NCBI RefSeq assembly: GCF_016798325.1 | Contig: NZ_JAERVO010000001.1 | Location: 868,001-932,000, forward strand | Reading direction: 5' to 3' | Source: Marinobacter mangrovi | GTDB lineage: Bacteria > Pseudomonadota > Gammaproteobacteria > Pseudomonadales > Oleiphilaceae | Length of the DNA: 64,000 nucleotides | Shown here: positions 34,798 through 42,784 of the stretch, one piece after another | Layout of the letters: each line of letters starts with the position of its first letter | Position numbering within the stretch: position 1 is the first letter of the stretch | Made by a program: the position numbers and the translations under genes | The notes under the pieces: model-generated | The model's database searches: none | What the model saw: only the letters and a program-made list of their open reading frames with translations | Told to the model about the DNA's origin: nothing

Positions 34798-36816
34798 TCA
34801 AATCCCTCTTTGCTTTAAAACGAAGTTGATCGTTTCCTCCACTTGCTCTTTATCGAAGGATTCTTTAAGAACCGCTTGTGTAGCGTCAAAAACTTCTTGT
34901 CTAAAGATTGGAGGAACATTCAAATCGTTGAGTAATTTCTCAACAAAGTCATAGAATGACTGAGAATTTTCATCGAATTTTATTGTCGTTCTGATTGACT
35001 TAATCTCGTCGGCGCTTGGAATTTCCACGACCATGCTGCCATGATCATTGATATGTTCAATACTCTCTTTGAGACTAGGAATTATTTCTTGATTCCACTC
35101 TTCAGAGATAACGAAATAGGTCTTAATGAACGAGCGCGTCAACATCATGTAGAGAGCATTTCGGTAACTGTGGCTGTGCCTGAGATGCTTAGCTACAACT
35201 ATGACAAAAGGAAATTCAAGACCCTTAACATTATTTCTATTACTTATAAATACGGAGTTCTGAGACTTTACCTTAGACTCATATGCTTTATTCACATCCC
35301 AATCAAAATTCTCCTGCACGCTGTTTTCCAACACATCGGCCATTTCATAGGTTATATTTCCGTCGTCCACGAAAATTATGCCGATGTCTTCAGCAAGAAC
35401 CGTTCGGTTTTCTTCTCTAATTTTTGCTATTACATCAATTATCTGATTTTCAGAATTGACAGTAAATGGCTCGGGTGCCGTAAAAAGCTCTAGGCTCTTT
35501 ATATTTTGCTTTTCAATATCTTCAAAACGCCTAAGTGGTTCGCGGCTAAGCTCTAGGTGATTATCATCCGATTCATCAAGAATATAGCCACATGCCTTCC
35601 ATTCTGGCTCGGCCAACCATCGTAGCTTTCTCTGTTCGAACAACCCCATACCGAGACCATGAGCGAACATAAGAGTTCGTGGATCTGTGCGGTAACACTT
35701 GCTTAATAGAAAGTCGGGATTTATATCGCTAACAATATTTTGATCAAAAATACTCTGAAAAATATCACCAGCAACGAAAACGGTATTTTTTGTTACACGT
35801 TCACATAAATCTATAAATGGTTGCCCGAAGTCTTGGCTCTCGTCGATAAGCATAAAATCAAAAGCATAACCATACTTATCGATATCCTCATCAGTAATTT
35901 GCGAAAGGGCCAGAGTGCATGCCTTGTCGAATGACATCGCCCTGCTATATCTATTAAACGGCAACTGATACTTCGCGGTTATATATCGATAAGCCCCGGA
36001 GTGAAGGTCACTTTGGGAACCCCATGCATTCACGCACCAAAGTCGTTCGTTCCACTTTATTTGCTCCTCAACCTTCATGAAGTTGAAAAACTCAGGAATC
36101 CTTTGGCGAAGATTATGAGAGAGTATCTTGTTGTGACAAGTAAAAATTACCTTGCTTTCAGGATAGTTAACATAGATATCTCTAAGTTTGTGCAACAGGA
36201 GTTCTGTTTTACCGGTGCCTGAAAGGCCCTGTATACGGATTACAGGCTTTTCCATCGCTTGGTAGACAAATCGAGTCTGGTCTCCGTCAAATAACTGGAT
36301 CTTGCTCTTAACTCTATCCAGTATATTATCGGGCACATCTTCGCCTACACGCTCGATATCATTAATACTTCCAGTTAACAGGGATATCAAAAGCTCGCAC
36401 TTCTTCTGGTCTTTTTCGAGTTCAATACGCGTAAGGTCTAACAGCTCCTCTATGCTGGTTTCGAAGTTGTCGAATCGAAACTCGTCTGTTAGTTTGGACT
36501 TCCAATGGCGTGACCTACCAACGACTTGTTTATATCTAAACTTATCCGAAATCGCACTCAGGTCCTCAAGCACATCCTCAACATAATCTTCAAAATCTTC
36601 CTCGTTGTCAGAGAAGTTGATAAAGGTGATTTTGTGCTTAGGCACCAAGAGTATCAGCGCATCTTTAAAGGAGTATTTATATTTATTATCTACGAGTGGA
36701 CCATCAACCAGATACATTTGTGTCTTGGTTTGTTCAGAGTAAGCCGCGACCTCATTGACGAACTGCTCGTTCTGTTGGTTCTTAGTGGCTTTGAAAAAGA
36801 AAAAGCTGTTAGACAT
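34798..36816 (-). CDS. UvrD/SF1-like helicase or ATPase of a candidate defence module
   Basis: 672-residue cytosolic protein. An N-terminal region of about 200 residues has no recognised motif. Then superfamily 1 helicase motifs: Q/I region RIQGLSGTGKTELLLHKL (Walker A, about residues 193-210), Ia FTCHNKILSHNLRQR, II FMLIDESQDFGQP (Walker B, about 318-330), III VAGDIFQSIFDQ, IV-like SKCYRTDP, and the V/VI area NVKGLEFPFVIVVA and NALYMMLTRS, where the usual VALTR is MMLTR. It resembles DEAD-like UvrD ATPases found in defence loci. AAGGG lies eight bases before the ATG and a 16-bp palindrome sits about 70 bases upstream. Confidence 0.85.
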   Translation of the reverse strand: MSNSFFFFKATKNQQNEQFVNEVAAYSEQTKTQMYLVDGPLVDNKYKYSFKDALILLVPKHKITFINFSDNEEDFEDYVEDVLEDLSAISDKFRYKQVVGRSRHWKSKLTDEFRFDNFETSIEELLDLTRIELEKDQKKCELLISLLTGSINDIERVGEDVPDNILDRVKSKIQLFDGDQTRFVYQAMEKPVIRIQGLSGTGKTELLLHKLRDIYVNYPESKVIFTCHNKILSHNLRQRIPEFFNFMKVEEQIKWNERLWCVNAWGSQSDLHSGAYRYITAKYQLPFNRYSRAMSFDKACTLALSQITDEDIDKYGYAFDFMLIDESQDFGQPFIDLCERVTKNTVFVAGDIFQSIFDQNIVSDINPDFLLSKCYRTDPRTLMFAHGLGMGLFEQRKLRWLAEPEWKACGYILDESDDNHLELSREPLRRFEDIEKQNIKSLELFTAPEPFTVNSENQIIDVIAKIREENRTVLAEDIGIIFVDDGNITYEMADVLENSVQENFDWDVNKAYESKVKSQNSVFISNRNNVKGLEFPFVIVVAKHLRHSHSYRNALYMMLTRSFIKTYFVISEEWNQEIIPSLKESIEHINDHGSMVVEIPSADEIKSIRTTIKFDENSQSFYDFVEKLLNDLNVPPIFRQEVFDATQAVLKESFDKEQVEETINFVLKQRGI

Positions 36817-36884
36817 TCGAAAACCCTTTTGTCCCTTTGACGAGGAACACCGTTAAGAAAGCTACCTTTTTCGTCAAAATTATG

Positions 36885-36900
36885 CTGACAAGCTTGTCAG
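36885..36900. promoter_or_regulatory. Perfect 16-bp palindrome upstream of the helicase/DUF2290 operon
   Basis: CTGACAAGCTTGTCAG is a perfect palindrome with no spacer, 68 bases before the helicase start codon, the usual place of an operator. No repressor gene is adjacent, so control would come from elsewhere. Confidence 0.5.
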
Positions 36901-37065
36901 GCCAACGCAAAGTATAGATTTTTCACGAGGTTGTTCCAACTCACCTATGAGATCGTCAGTGAGCACTAGCAGAATGGCGGGACAAAATAGCGGTAGTAAC
37001 GCGTTGACCACTACAACTGCCCTGTTAACCAATACGGTGAGTCATCCAAAAGAAAGCTTTTCGGC

Positions 37066-37317
37066 TTGTTCGCTCAAGGGCGGTATTGGTTGACGAGGGC
37101 CTTCCGATGGGAAATCAAGCGCCCCAACAAGGCTGCGCGAAAGAGCGTATCGGATGACCAGTGGCTGGATCGCCTGAAGCAGTTAACCCAAGTCGGGGAA
37201 GCGACAGAAGCGGAAATCGCCGCATTGCCCGACGATACCGCCTATGCCTGGGAGAAGCTGAATGGTGAGGTTCACCCGCCCCCTTGGAGTTCTGTCAATA
37301 ACTGTACGGTGGTTTAA
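37066..37317 (+). pseudogene. Possible gene remnant of host-like composition
   Basis: An open frame of 83 codons begins only at a TTG, without a ribosome-binding site, and is G/C-richer than the island around it. Its middle (SDDQWLDRLKQLTQVGEATEAEIAALPDD) reads like real protein; the last residues (PPPWSSVNNCTVV) look random, suggesting truncation. I do not recognise the family. It could be residue of a displaced gene. Confidence 0.3.
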
Positions 37318-37333
37318 GCAATTAACGGAACGA

Positions 37334-38242
37334 TCATTCCCCAAGGTGAATGTAGTGCTTAAAATCGCTATCCCGAATGGAATCGACAAAGCTCCGCCGA
37401 GCTTTTTCCAGGCGCTGATAATAATCTCGAAACTTTGAAGATACCGAGTCCGCTGTGGCTCGTGAATTCGGAACAGGTATTTTGATTTCCTGCATTCGCT
37501 TGCCCACATCTTCGCGATTGGTCTGCATAAAAACTATGCGCTCCCACTGAGCAACGGTCTCTTTAAGGGTCAGCGCCCAAAGAAGATAAAACTGATCGAA
37601 GAGTTCAGTGTTAGTGCGAATTCCTATGATTTCCTTAGTTAAGACTGCACTCTCTTGCCCTGGCATGAGCACGCAAAACTCACCAATGTTTTTAGAGGCG
37701 CGTTCTGGTGATATCAAATCATAGGCCTGCAAGCCCGACGACAAACCGCCCCAAAACTTGTGCGCCAGAGACAACGGCACCATATTCGTCGGGTTTATAT
37801 TTACGTGCCCGGCTCTCAGGTCAGAAACTTTTATGTAGGGGACCTCCCCAAGCCGCTGATCGGAACTTGGACTACCATGTCCACCAAAAATCAATATGCG
37901 CTTTTCCGAAGCCAGGTCTCCCAGGCTTTTTAAAGAGAATTCCGGATGGTTTTTGACTAGTTCCTCGATTCCTTCCAGAGTTTTGTGATCGAAGTATTTG
38001 GGTACATATACGTCACTATTAAAAACCTTCTCCGAACCACAATAAAAAATCTCTTTCCTCGAGAAATCGCCAACTCTAATAGCATCGCAACATTCGGCAA
38101 GGTCATCGTCGATTTCCGAATCCGACCGCACCCCAGTTTGAGGATTGACAATATACTGTTCATGTCCATCCTTATTGATACCACATGTTTTTGCGTTGAC
38201 AATAAGGGTCTGCCCTTCTCTGAACCAGCTTGGCTTATGCAC
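37334..38242 (-). CDS. Restriction-modification specificity (S) subunit
   Basis: 302-residue protein with the layout of a target-recognition subunit: an N-terminal region, then VPYIKVSDLRAGHVNINPTN (HsdS-type target recognition signature), IGEFCVLMPGQESAV and a C-terminal helical conserved region with coiled-coil character (FRDYYQRLEKARRSF). One clear target-recognition domain is visible, so it is shorter than a full two-domain HsdS (about 400-450) and close to BcgIB (341). GTG start directly after the methylase/nuclease stop codon; the two are coupled. Confidence 0.8.
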   Translation of the reverse strand: MHKPSWFREGQTLIVNAKTCGINKDGHEQYIVNPQTGVRSDSEIDDDLAECCDAIRVGDFSRKEIFYCGSEKVFNSDVYVPKYFDHKTLEGIEELVKNHPEFSLKSLGDLASEKRILIFGGHGSPSSDQRLGEVPYIKVSDLRAGHVNINPTNMVPLSLAHKFWGGLSSGLQAYDLISPERASKNIGEFCVLMPGQESAVLTKEIIGIRTNTELFDQFYLLWALTLKETVAQWERIVFMQTNREDVGKRMQEIKIPVPNSRATADSVSSKFRDYYQRLEKARRSFVDSIRDSDFKHYIHLGE

Positions 38243-39835
38243 TTACTTACCTACCTTCTCGAAGATATAAAAATTTGTTTTAGCCCGGCAAAATCCTTGG
38301 AACGCCTCCATCGCTATATTCAACATCCCTTTGAGCTCAAATTTATCCTTCATCCAGTATCTCAACCATGCGTAAGAAGGCGAAAACATGTATGTTTCTG
38401 GCAAAATGATGCCGAGACGCCCACCCTCAGCCAAAAGGCTGTAACACCGCTCCAAGAAGAGAATGCCAATTTCTCTCTCTTCATGGACAGTTTTTGAAAA
38501 CTCGAAGCCTCCACCATTCAGTTTTTTAGGCTTCCTAGAAATAGTGAAACCAGCAGCTTTTGAGTCGACCTTCGATACCTTTAAACCCTTTCCGAAAGGG
38601 GGGTTTGTGACGATACAAGTAAATGAGTCAGGAGTCAGGGCTGTCAACAATGGCTGGTAGTACGTTGCCCAGAGATGCTTCCTTATTGAATCACCCAAAT
38701 ACGTATTGGTGCTGCCGTCGCCGATTGTTAGCATTATAGCCTTAGTCAACTTTACATTAATGCGGTCTTTATCAACCCCAAACAGATGCCTATTTGCCCA
38801 GCTTTTCGTGTCACTTTCGGACATCGCAGGATGGTTTTCGATCAGCTGCCTAAAACTCTCCAAGAGAAAGCCACCGGTCCCACAAGCAGGATCCAAAACC
38901 TTATCAGAAGGCTTGATTTCCATTAACTTAACAGCGCTACGTATTACCGGGTAAGGCGTATAATACTGCCCCTCTTCAGACTTTAAGCTCGAAGTTCGAA
39001 AAATTTGGAAGGCTTCAGATATAACGCTGATGGGTGTATCTCGAAGCTTGTACCGAGAAATCTCGTATGCACACGATTGGAGAGTGTGGTCGTCAAGACT
39101 GATTTCCTTGTCGCTATCAGTGAGAAACAGATCGGAATGAGCAATCCGCATTCCCGCGAAGAGTTCCTTAATATTCTTCGCTGTTTCCGCTTCACTATCC
39201 CACACTTGAAATGGCGCAGGATCAGCCGGGGTATATTTTGCTATCTTATCGCCTTCCAACTTTGCCAGAATCACGTTACACAGATTGTTCAACTGATCGT
39301 CGCGTCTGGTACTTAATGTATCTCGACTGACAACGACATCTAGTAGACGGGAAAACGCTCTCTTCAAAACCGCGGTCGTCGGCTCTTCCAAATCGTTCCA
39401 GGTAAGCCTTGTCTCTGTCGCCTTGATCAAGCTATCGGTGGGCTTTGGTAGGGCTCCATTTTTAACAACATCGAACTTCCCATCAGGAGTACGATAGACA
39501 AGGCTGATATCACTGCCATTCGACCAAATACCAAGCGGGACATGAGGCTCCATGCCCATATAAATCTCTAGCTGATTTAGTCCCTCACTGAAGTTTGGAG
39601 CCTTCGTTTCGATGATGATTTGAAGATGCTCATATTCACCAACATGAGATGGGTGATCGAAAATCGCTATGTCAATGGGATAAGATTTGTAGCTATGCCC
39701 TTTTTCTCGCTTACTTGCTTCGCTCGGAGTCTTGGGAACTCGCCACTCAGGCTCGTACTGAATTTGATTTTTGTCCCATCCAAGTCTTATCAGCTTTTCT
39801 ATAAGAGGGAGGCGTACTTCTGTGTGTTCGCTCAT
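38243..39835 (-). CDS. Fused restriction nuclease - N6-adenine DNA methyltransferase
   Basis: 530-residue protein. Residues about 1-160 form an HsdR-N-like nuclease domain with the PD-(D/E)xK pattern: Asp in YPIDIAIFD and Glu-x-Lys in IIIETKAPN about 20 residues on. Residues about 215-525 form an HsdM-type N6-adenine methyltransferase: helical N-terminal part, FYTP-type QYYTPYPVI, motif I LDPACGTGGFL and motif IV IVTNPPFGKG. The specificity subunit gene follows at once. Nuclease and methylase in one chain with separate specificity is the BcgI (type IIB) plan, though this chain is shorter than BcgIA (637). No separate hsdR is present. The start has no clear ribosome-binding site. Confidence 0.88.
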   Translation of the reverse strand: MSEHTEVRLPLIEKLIRLGWDKNQIQYEPEWRVPKTPSEASKREKGHSYKSYPIDIAIFDHPSHVGEYEHLQIIIETKAPNFSEGLNQLEIYMGMEPHVPLGIWSNGSDISLVYRTPDGKFDVVKNGALPKPTDSLIKATETRLTWNDLEEPTTAVLKRAFSRLLDVVVSRDTLSTRRDDQLNNLCNVILAKLEGDKIAKYTPADPAPFQVWDSEAETAKNIKELFAGMRIAHSDLFLTDSDKEISLDDHTLQSCAYEISRYKLRDTPISVISEAFQIFRTSSLKSEEGQYYTPYPVIRSAVKLMEIKPSDKVLDPACGTGGFLLESFRQLIENHPAMSESDTKSWANRHLFGVDKDRINVKLTKAIMLTIGDGSTNTYLGDSIRKHLWATYYQPLLTALTPDSFTCIVTNPPFGKGLKVSKVDSKAAGFTISRKPKKLNGGGFEFSKTVHEEREIGILFLERCYSLLAEGGRLGIILPETYMFSPSYAWLRYWMKDKFELKGMLNIAMEAFQGFCRAKTNFYIFEKVGK

Positions 39836-40245
39836 TTAGGATCAATAACCTTATTGTTGGGCTGTACCTTGTATCTGGCTGGAAGCTCCCCCTCTGAAGA
39901 TCCAAAGCAGGCCCCGGTGGAAACCAGTTGAGCTTCAGATAGGAGCCATCTCGCAAAAAAATAGACCTGAATCGTAATTTATTTGACCGAGCTCGGAAAG
40001 CTGCGAATCAAAAGCCCTGAACACAGCTCATCAAGCCAGCCAAAGCAGATCATAGGATCGGTTTCTACGCACCGGGGGCCAAAGAATTGAAATCAAAATC
40101 CTCAGTTCCGGCCCTCTCGGTTTTAGGGGCTTAAAGTTCCGTAGGGATTTTCAGGAAGGGGCTGCACCGCGTCTACATTAGGTCTACAAAGCGATTCAAG
40201 GCTTTCGTTAGAACAATAACGACCATCGCAACCTATTGCTATTTA
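39836..40245. other. Gene-free right flank of the island
   Basis: 410 bases between the methylase start and the tRNA-Leu 3' end. No gene is seen. GTCTACA occurs twice as a short direct repeat (40171 and 40182); a related TGTCTACC lies inside the tRNA gene. Remnant integrase arm-site is possible but unproven. The promoter of the R-M operon must lie here. Confidence 0.6.
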
Positions 40246-40332
40246 TGGTGCCCGGGGCCGGACTCGAACCGGCACGACCTAACGGTCAAGAGATTTTAAG
40301 TCTCCAGTGTCTACCAATTTCACCACCCGGGC
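40246..40332 (-). tRNA. tRNA-Leu (anticodon UAA)
   Basis: 87-nt class II tRNA with CCA encoded. Acceptor GCCCGGG pairs with CCCGGGC; the anticodon arm is GGAGA-CTTAAAA-TCTCT with anticodon TAA at 40298-40296; the long variable arm TTGACCGTTAGGTCG pairs internally; the T arm is GCCGG-TTCGAGT-CCGGC. It reads UUA leucine codons. It forms the right boundary of the island, a common integration site. Confidence 0.97.
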
Positions 40333-40359
40333 AGAGGGAGTGCTGGAAGGAGCGGGGAT

Positions 40360-40365
40360 TGTATA
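40360..40365 (-). promoter_or_regulatory. Candidate tRNA-Leu promoter -10 element
   Basis: On the minus strand TATACA is followed by a G/C-rich discriminator (ATCCCCGC), 28 bases before the tRNA 5' end, as in stringently controlled stable-RNA promoters. The best -35 candidate (TTGCGA) gives only a 15-base spacer. Confidence 0.4.
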
Positions 40366-40428
40366 AGCAGCTGTGGCTGATCGCAATCTTGCCCTTCAAA
40401 TCGGTCAAATCTCAACCAGACCACTCCC

Positions 40429-41052
40429 CTATTCGGGCTTTCGAGCCACTCCGTACGTCACAAATCCCGCGATCTTCGGCGTGTTCTGGATGTACAGGCT
40501 GTCGGCCGATTCGATCTCGAAGCCGGCGGACTCGAGCAACCTTGTAATCGGTCGGTTCAGGTGGCAGCCGCCTGCGACTTTTCGCCACGCCGGGGTCAGG
40601 CGGTCCTGCCATTTGCGCACGCCCGGCTCCGGGGCGCGGCCGTGTTCGCAGAACAGGAGCTGGCCGTCCGGTTTGAGCACGCGCTTCATCTGCTGCAAGG
40701 CCTGGAACCAGTCCGGGATGGTGCAGAGGGTGAAGGTGAGCAACACGGTGTCCACGCTGTTGTCCTCCAGCGGGATGCGTTCGCCCGGCAAATCCAGCCA
40801 TTTCACCTCCACCGGCGCGGCGGCCACGTTTCGCGCGGCAATCCGTCGCATGCCCTCGGACGGTTCCAGACCCCATACTGAATTGACCCTGTCGGGATTG
40901 TAGTACTGGAGGTTCACCCCGGACCCCATGCCCACTTCGAGGACATCGCCCCGGGCCTGAGGCACCAGTTGCTGGCGCAGTTTCATCACCGGTCCGATGG
41001 AGCAGGCCCGGTTGATCAGATGGGGTAAAACATGATCTTCATAAAGTGACAT
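40429..41052 (-). CDS. Class I SAM-dependent methyltransferase
   Basis: 207-residue cytosolic methyltransferase of the Methyltransf_11 type. SAM motif I is DVLEVGMGSGVNLQYY (about residues 36-51); later motifs include WGLEPSEGMRRIA, DNSVDTVLLTFTLCTIPDW and LKPDGQLLFCEHG. The family includes phospholipid N-methyltransferase-like and METTL7-like enzymes, but the substrate is unknown. It is divergent from cydA across a 284-bp gap that carries an FNR/ANR-like box. Confidence 0.88.
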   Translation of the reverse strand: MSLYEDHVLPHLINRACSIGPVMKLRQQLVPQARGDVLEVGMGSGVNLQYYNPDRVNSVWGLEPSEGMRRIAARNVAAAPVEVKWLDLPGERIPLEDNSVDTVLLTFTLCTIPDWFQALQQMKRVLKPDGQLLFCEHGRAPEPGVRKWQDRLTPAWRKVAGGCHLNRPITRLLESAGFEIESADSLYIQNTPKIAGFVTYGVARKPE

Positions 41053-41113
41053 TTGAACACTCCGGTTCGCGCACTACTATTGTTAGAGGCATGTAGGCTA
41101 TTGATTTCCGATA

Positions 41114-41127
41114 TTGATTTCAGTCAA
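41114..41127. promoter_or_regulatory. FNR/ANR-type box upstream of cydABDC
   Basis: TTGATTTCAGTCAA matches the FNR/ANR consensus TTGAT-N4-ATCAA with one mismatch. It lies 210 bases before the cydA start in the divergent gap, so it could serve cydA or the methyltransferase. Oxygen-responsive control of bd-type oxidase genes is well known. Confidence 0.55.
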
Positions 41128-41336
41128 TGCACGCGATGGCTCGACAGGTACGCTGAGCAGGATTTTCGGACTGGTCATGGATCCTCACAGTCCGTCATTC
41201 CGGATGCCGGTAACAATAAGGGGTCTTCTGGTCACCAGACAGCACCCCGCTCCTCAGATGGCATTTCGTTTTCGTTTGAGCGGCAGCTCCAGCATGACCT
41301 GGAACGCCTTTGTCTAACCTGTGCCCGGAGGTACCC

Positions 41337-42782
41337 GTGGATTTAGATCCCATTCTCCTCTCCCGTATCCAGTTCGCCTTCGTTGTATCGTTTCACGCGA
41401 TCTTCCCGGTCTTCACGATCGGCCTGGCGTCCTATATCGCAGTCCTGGAAGGACTGTTCTTTCGCACTCAAAACCCGGCCTGGGAAAAGCTGTCGGCCTT
41501 CTGGACGAAGGTTTTCGCCGTGGTCTTCGGGATGGGTGTGGTCTCCGGTATTGTCATGTCGTTTCAGTTTGGTACGAACTGGAGCAATTTTGCACAAGCC
41601 TCGTCAAATTTTATCGGGCCATTGCTCAGCTATGAGGTGGTGACGGCCTTCTTCCTGGAGGCGGGCTTCCTCGGGGTGCTGCTGTTCGGGCGTCACAAGG
41701 TGCCGGCCGGTGTGCATCTGTTTGCCGCGCTGATGGTGGCCCTGGGCACGTTCATCTCGGCCTTCTGGATCCTGGTGGCCAACAGCTGGATGCAGACCCC
41801 GGCGGGCACTGAGATGCGCGACGGCGTGATCCACGTGCTGTCCTGGAGCGAGGCGATCTTCAACCCCTCCTTCCCGTTCCGCTTCCTCCACATGGTGATG
41901 GCGTCCTTCCTGACCGGTAGCTTCGTGGTGGCGGGCGTGAGCGCCTGGTACCTGCTGCTCGGCCGCGAGAAGGAAGCCAACCGCAAGGCGCTGTCCATGT
42001 GCCTGTGGCTGATCCTGTTCCTGGCGCCGGCGCAGGCGTTTATCGGCGACGAGCACGGTCTGAATACCCTGGAGCACCAGCCCACCAAGGTGGCGGCGAT
42101 GGAAGGCAACTGGGAAACCCAGTCCGGCGTACCGCTGCTGCTGTTCGCCTGGCCGGATCAAGAAACCCAGTCCAACCTGATGGAAATCGGCATCCCGCAT
42201 ATGGCGAGCCTGATCCTGACCCACGACTGGAACGGTGTCGTACCGGGCCTGAAGGAGGCGTCGCCGGATGAGCAGCCGCCGGTCTCCATCGTGTTTTGGA
42301 GCTTCCGCATCATGGTTGCCATGGGCCTGTTGATGATCCTCGCCGGCGTGATCGGCGTGATCCTGCGAGCCACCGGCAAGCTGTACAGCACCGTCTGGTA
42401 CCTGCAGAGCCTGCGACTGATGAGCATCGCGCCCTTCCTGGCGGTTCTCAGCGGCTGGTTCGTCACCGAAGTGGGCCGCGCGCCCTGGCTGATCTACGGC
42501 ATCATGACCCAGGCGGAGGCGGTCACCCCGTCGCTGACCGGTGGTATGGCCCTGTTCACACTGATCGGCTACATCGTGGTCTACGCCATGGTGTTCACCG
42601 CCGGCGTCTACTACCTGTTCCGGGTCCTGCAGATGGGCGTGGAAGACGAAGAGCCGGTGGACGAGGAACACGATCGCGCGATGCGTCCGCTGTCGGCCGC
42701 GCACGTGACCTTCGAGGCCGGTCCCTATCCGGGACGTGATCAAGACACCCACGCCGCACCGCTGAACAAGGGAGGCCACTAA
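41337..42782 (+). CDS. cydA: Cytochrome bd-type quinol oxidase subunit I (CIO type)
   Basis: Membrane subunit I of a bd-family quinol oxidase, which reduces O2 with ubiquinol. The GTG at 41337 with GGAGG six bases upstream gives 481 residues. The heme ligands appear in place: His in FVVSFHAIFPVF (near residue 19), His in FRFLHMVMASF (about 185) and Met in FWSFRIMVAMG. The quinol-loop motif is GWFVTEVGRAPW, with Ala where Gln is usual. Total length and short Q-loop match CioA (cyanide-insensitive oxidase, about 488) rather than E. coli CydA (522). Confidence 0.95.
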   Translation: MDLDPILLSRIQFAFVVSFHAIFPVFTIGLASYIAVLEGLFFRTQNPAWEKLSAFWTKVFAVVFGMGVVSGIVMSFQFGTNWSNFAQASSNFIGPLLSYEVVTAFFLEAGFLGVLLFGRHKVPAGVHLFAALMVALGTFISAFWILVANSWMQTPAGTEMRDGVIHVLSWSEAIFNPSFPFRFLHMVMASFLTGSFVVAGVSAWYLLLGREKEANRKALSMCLWLILFLAPAQAFIGDEHGLNTLEHQPTKVAAMEGNWETQSGVPLLLFAWPDQETQSNLMEIGIPHMASLILTHDWNGVVPGLKEASPDEQPPVSIVFWSFRIMVAMGLLMILAGVIGVILRATGKLYSTVWYLQSLRLMSIAPFLAVLSGWFVTEVGRAPWLIYGIMTQAEAVTPSLTGGMALFTLIGYIVVYAMVFTAGVYYLFRVLQMGVEDEEPVDEEHDRAMRPLSAAHVTFEAGPYPGRDQDTHAAPLNKGGH

Positions 42783-42784
42783 TC

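Larger units (their letters stand above)
36817..37333. other. Gene-poor gap upstream of the helicase operon
   Basis: 517 bases with no confident gene. It contains the promoter side of the leftward helicase operon with a 16-bp palindrome (36885-36900) and, at 37066-37317, a G/C-richer remnant reading frame described separately. Confidence 0.7.
31165..40332. mobile_element. Accessory genomic island flanked by tRNA-Leu sequences
   Basis: About 9.2 kb bounded on the right by an intact tRNA-Leu(UAA) gene and on the left by a decayed tRNA-Leu-like sequence in the same orientation. From about 32.8 to 39.9 kb the sequence is clearly A/T-richer than the flanks (a sample 60-base line at 36361 is 23 G+C; one at 32101 is 35). 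Cargo is toxin-, defence- and restriction-type. No integrase, transposase or replication gene is visible, so the element is probably immobile or was acquired by other means; the exact edges are inferred. Confidence 0.6.

Noticed and set aside
35041-35493. 150-codon plus-strand frame opposite the helicase
   Set aside because: Antisense to a motif-complete helicase gene, no ribosome-binding site and no domain.
31165-40332. Prophage
   Set aside because: No capsid, tail, portal, terminase, lysis or integrase genes are visible.
31165-40332. tRNA copies as exact attL/attR direct repeats
   Set aside because: The two tRNA sequences share only short exact blocks (longest about 10 bases, GGTCAAGAGA), so a recent single integration event is not supported.
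40236-40547. Plus-strand frame running through the tRNA-Leu gene
   Set aside because: Starts in and reads across the tRNA; a shadow of the RNA gene and methyltransferase.
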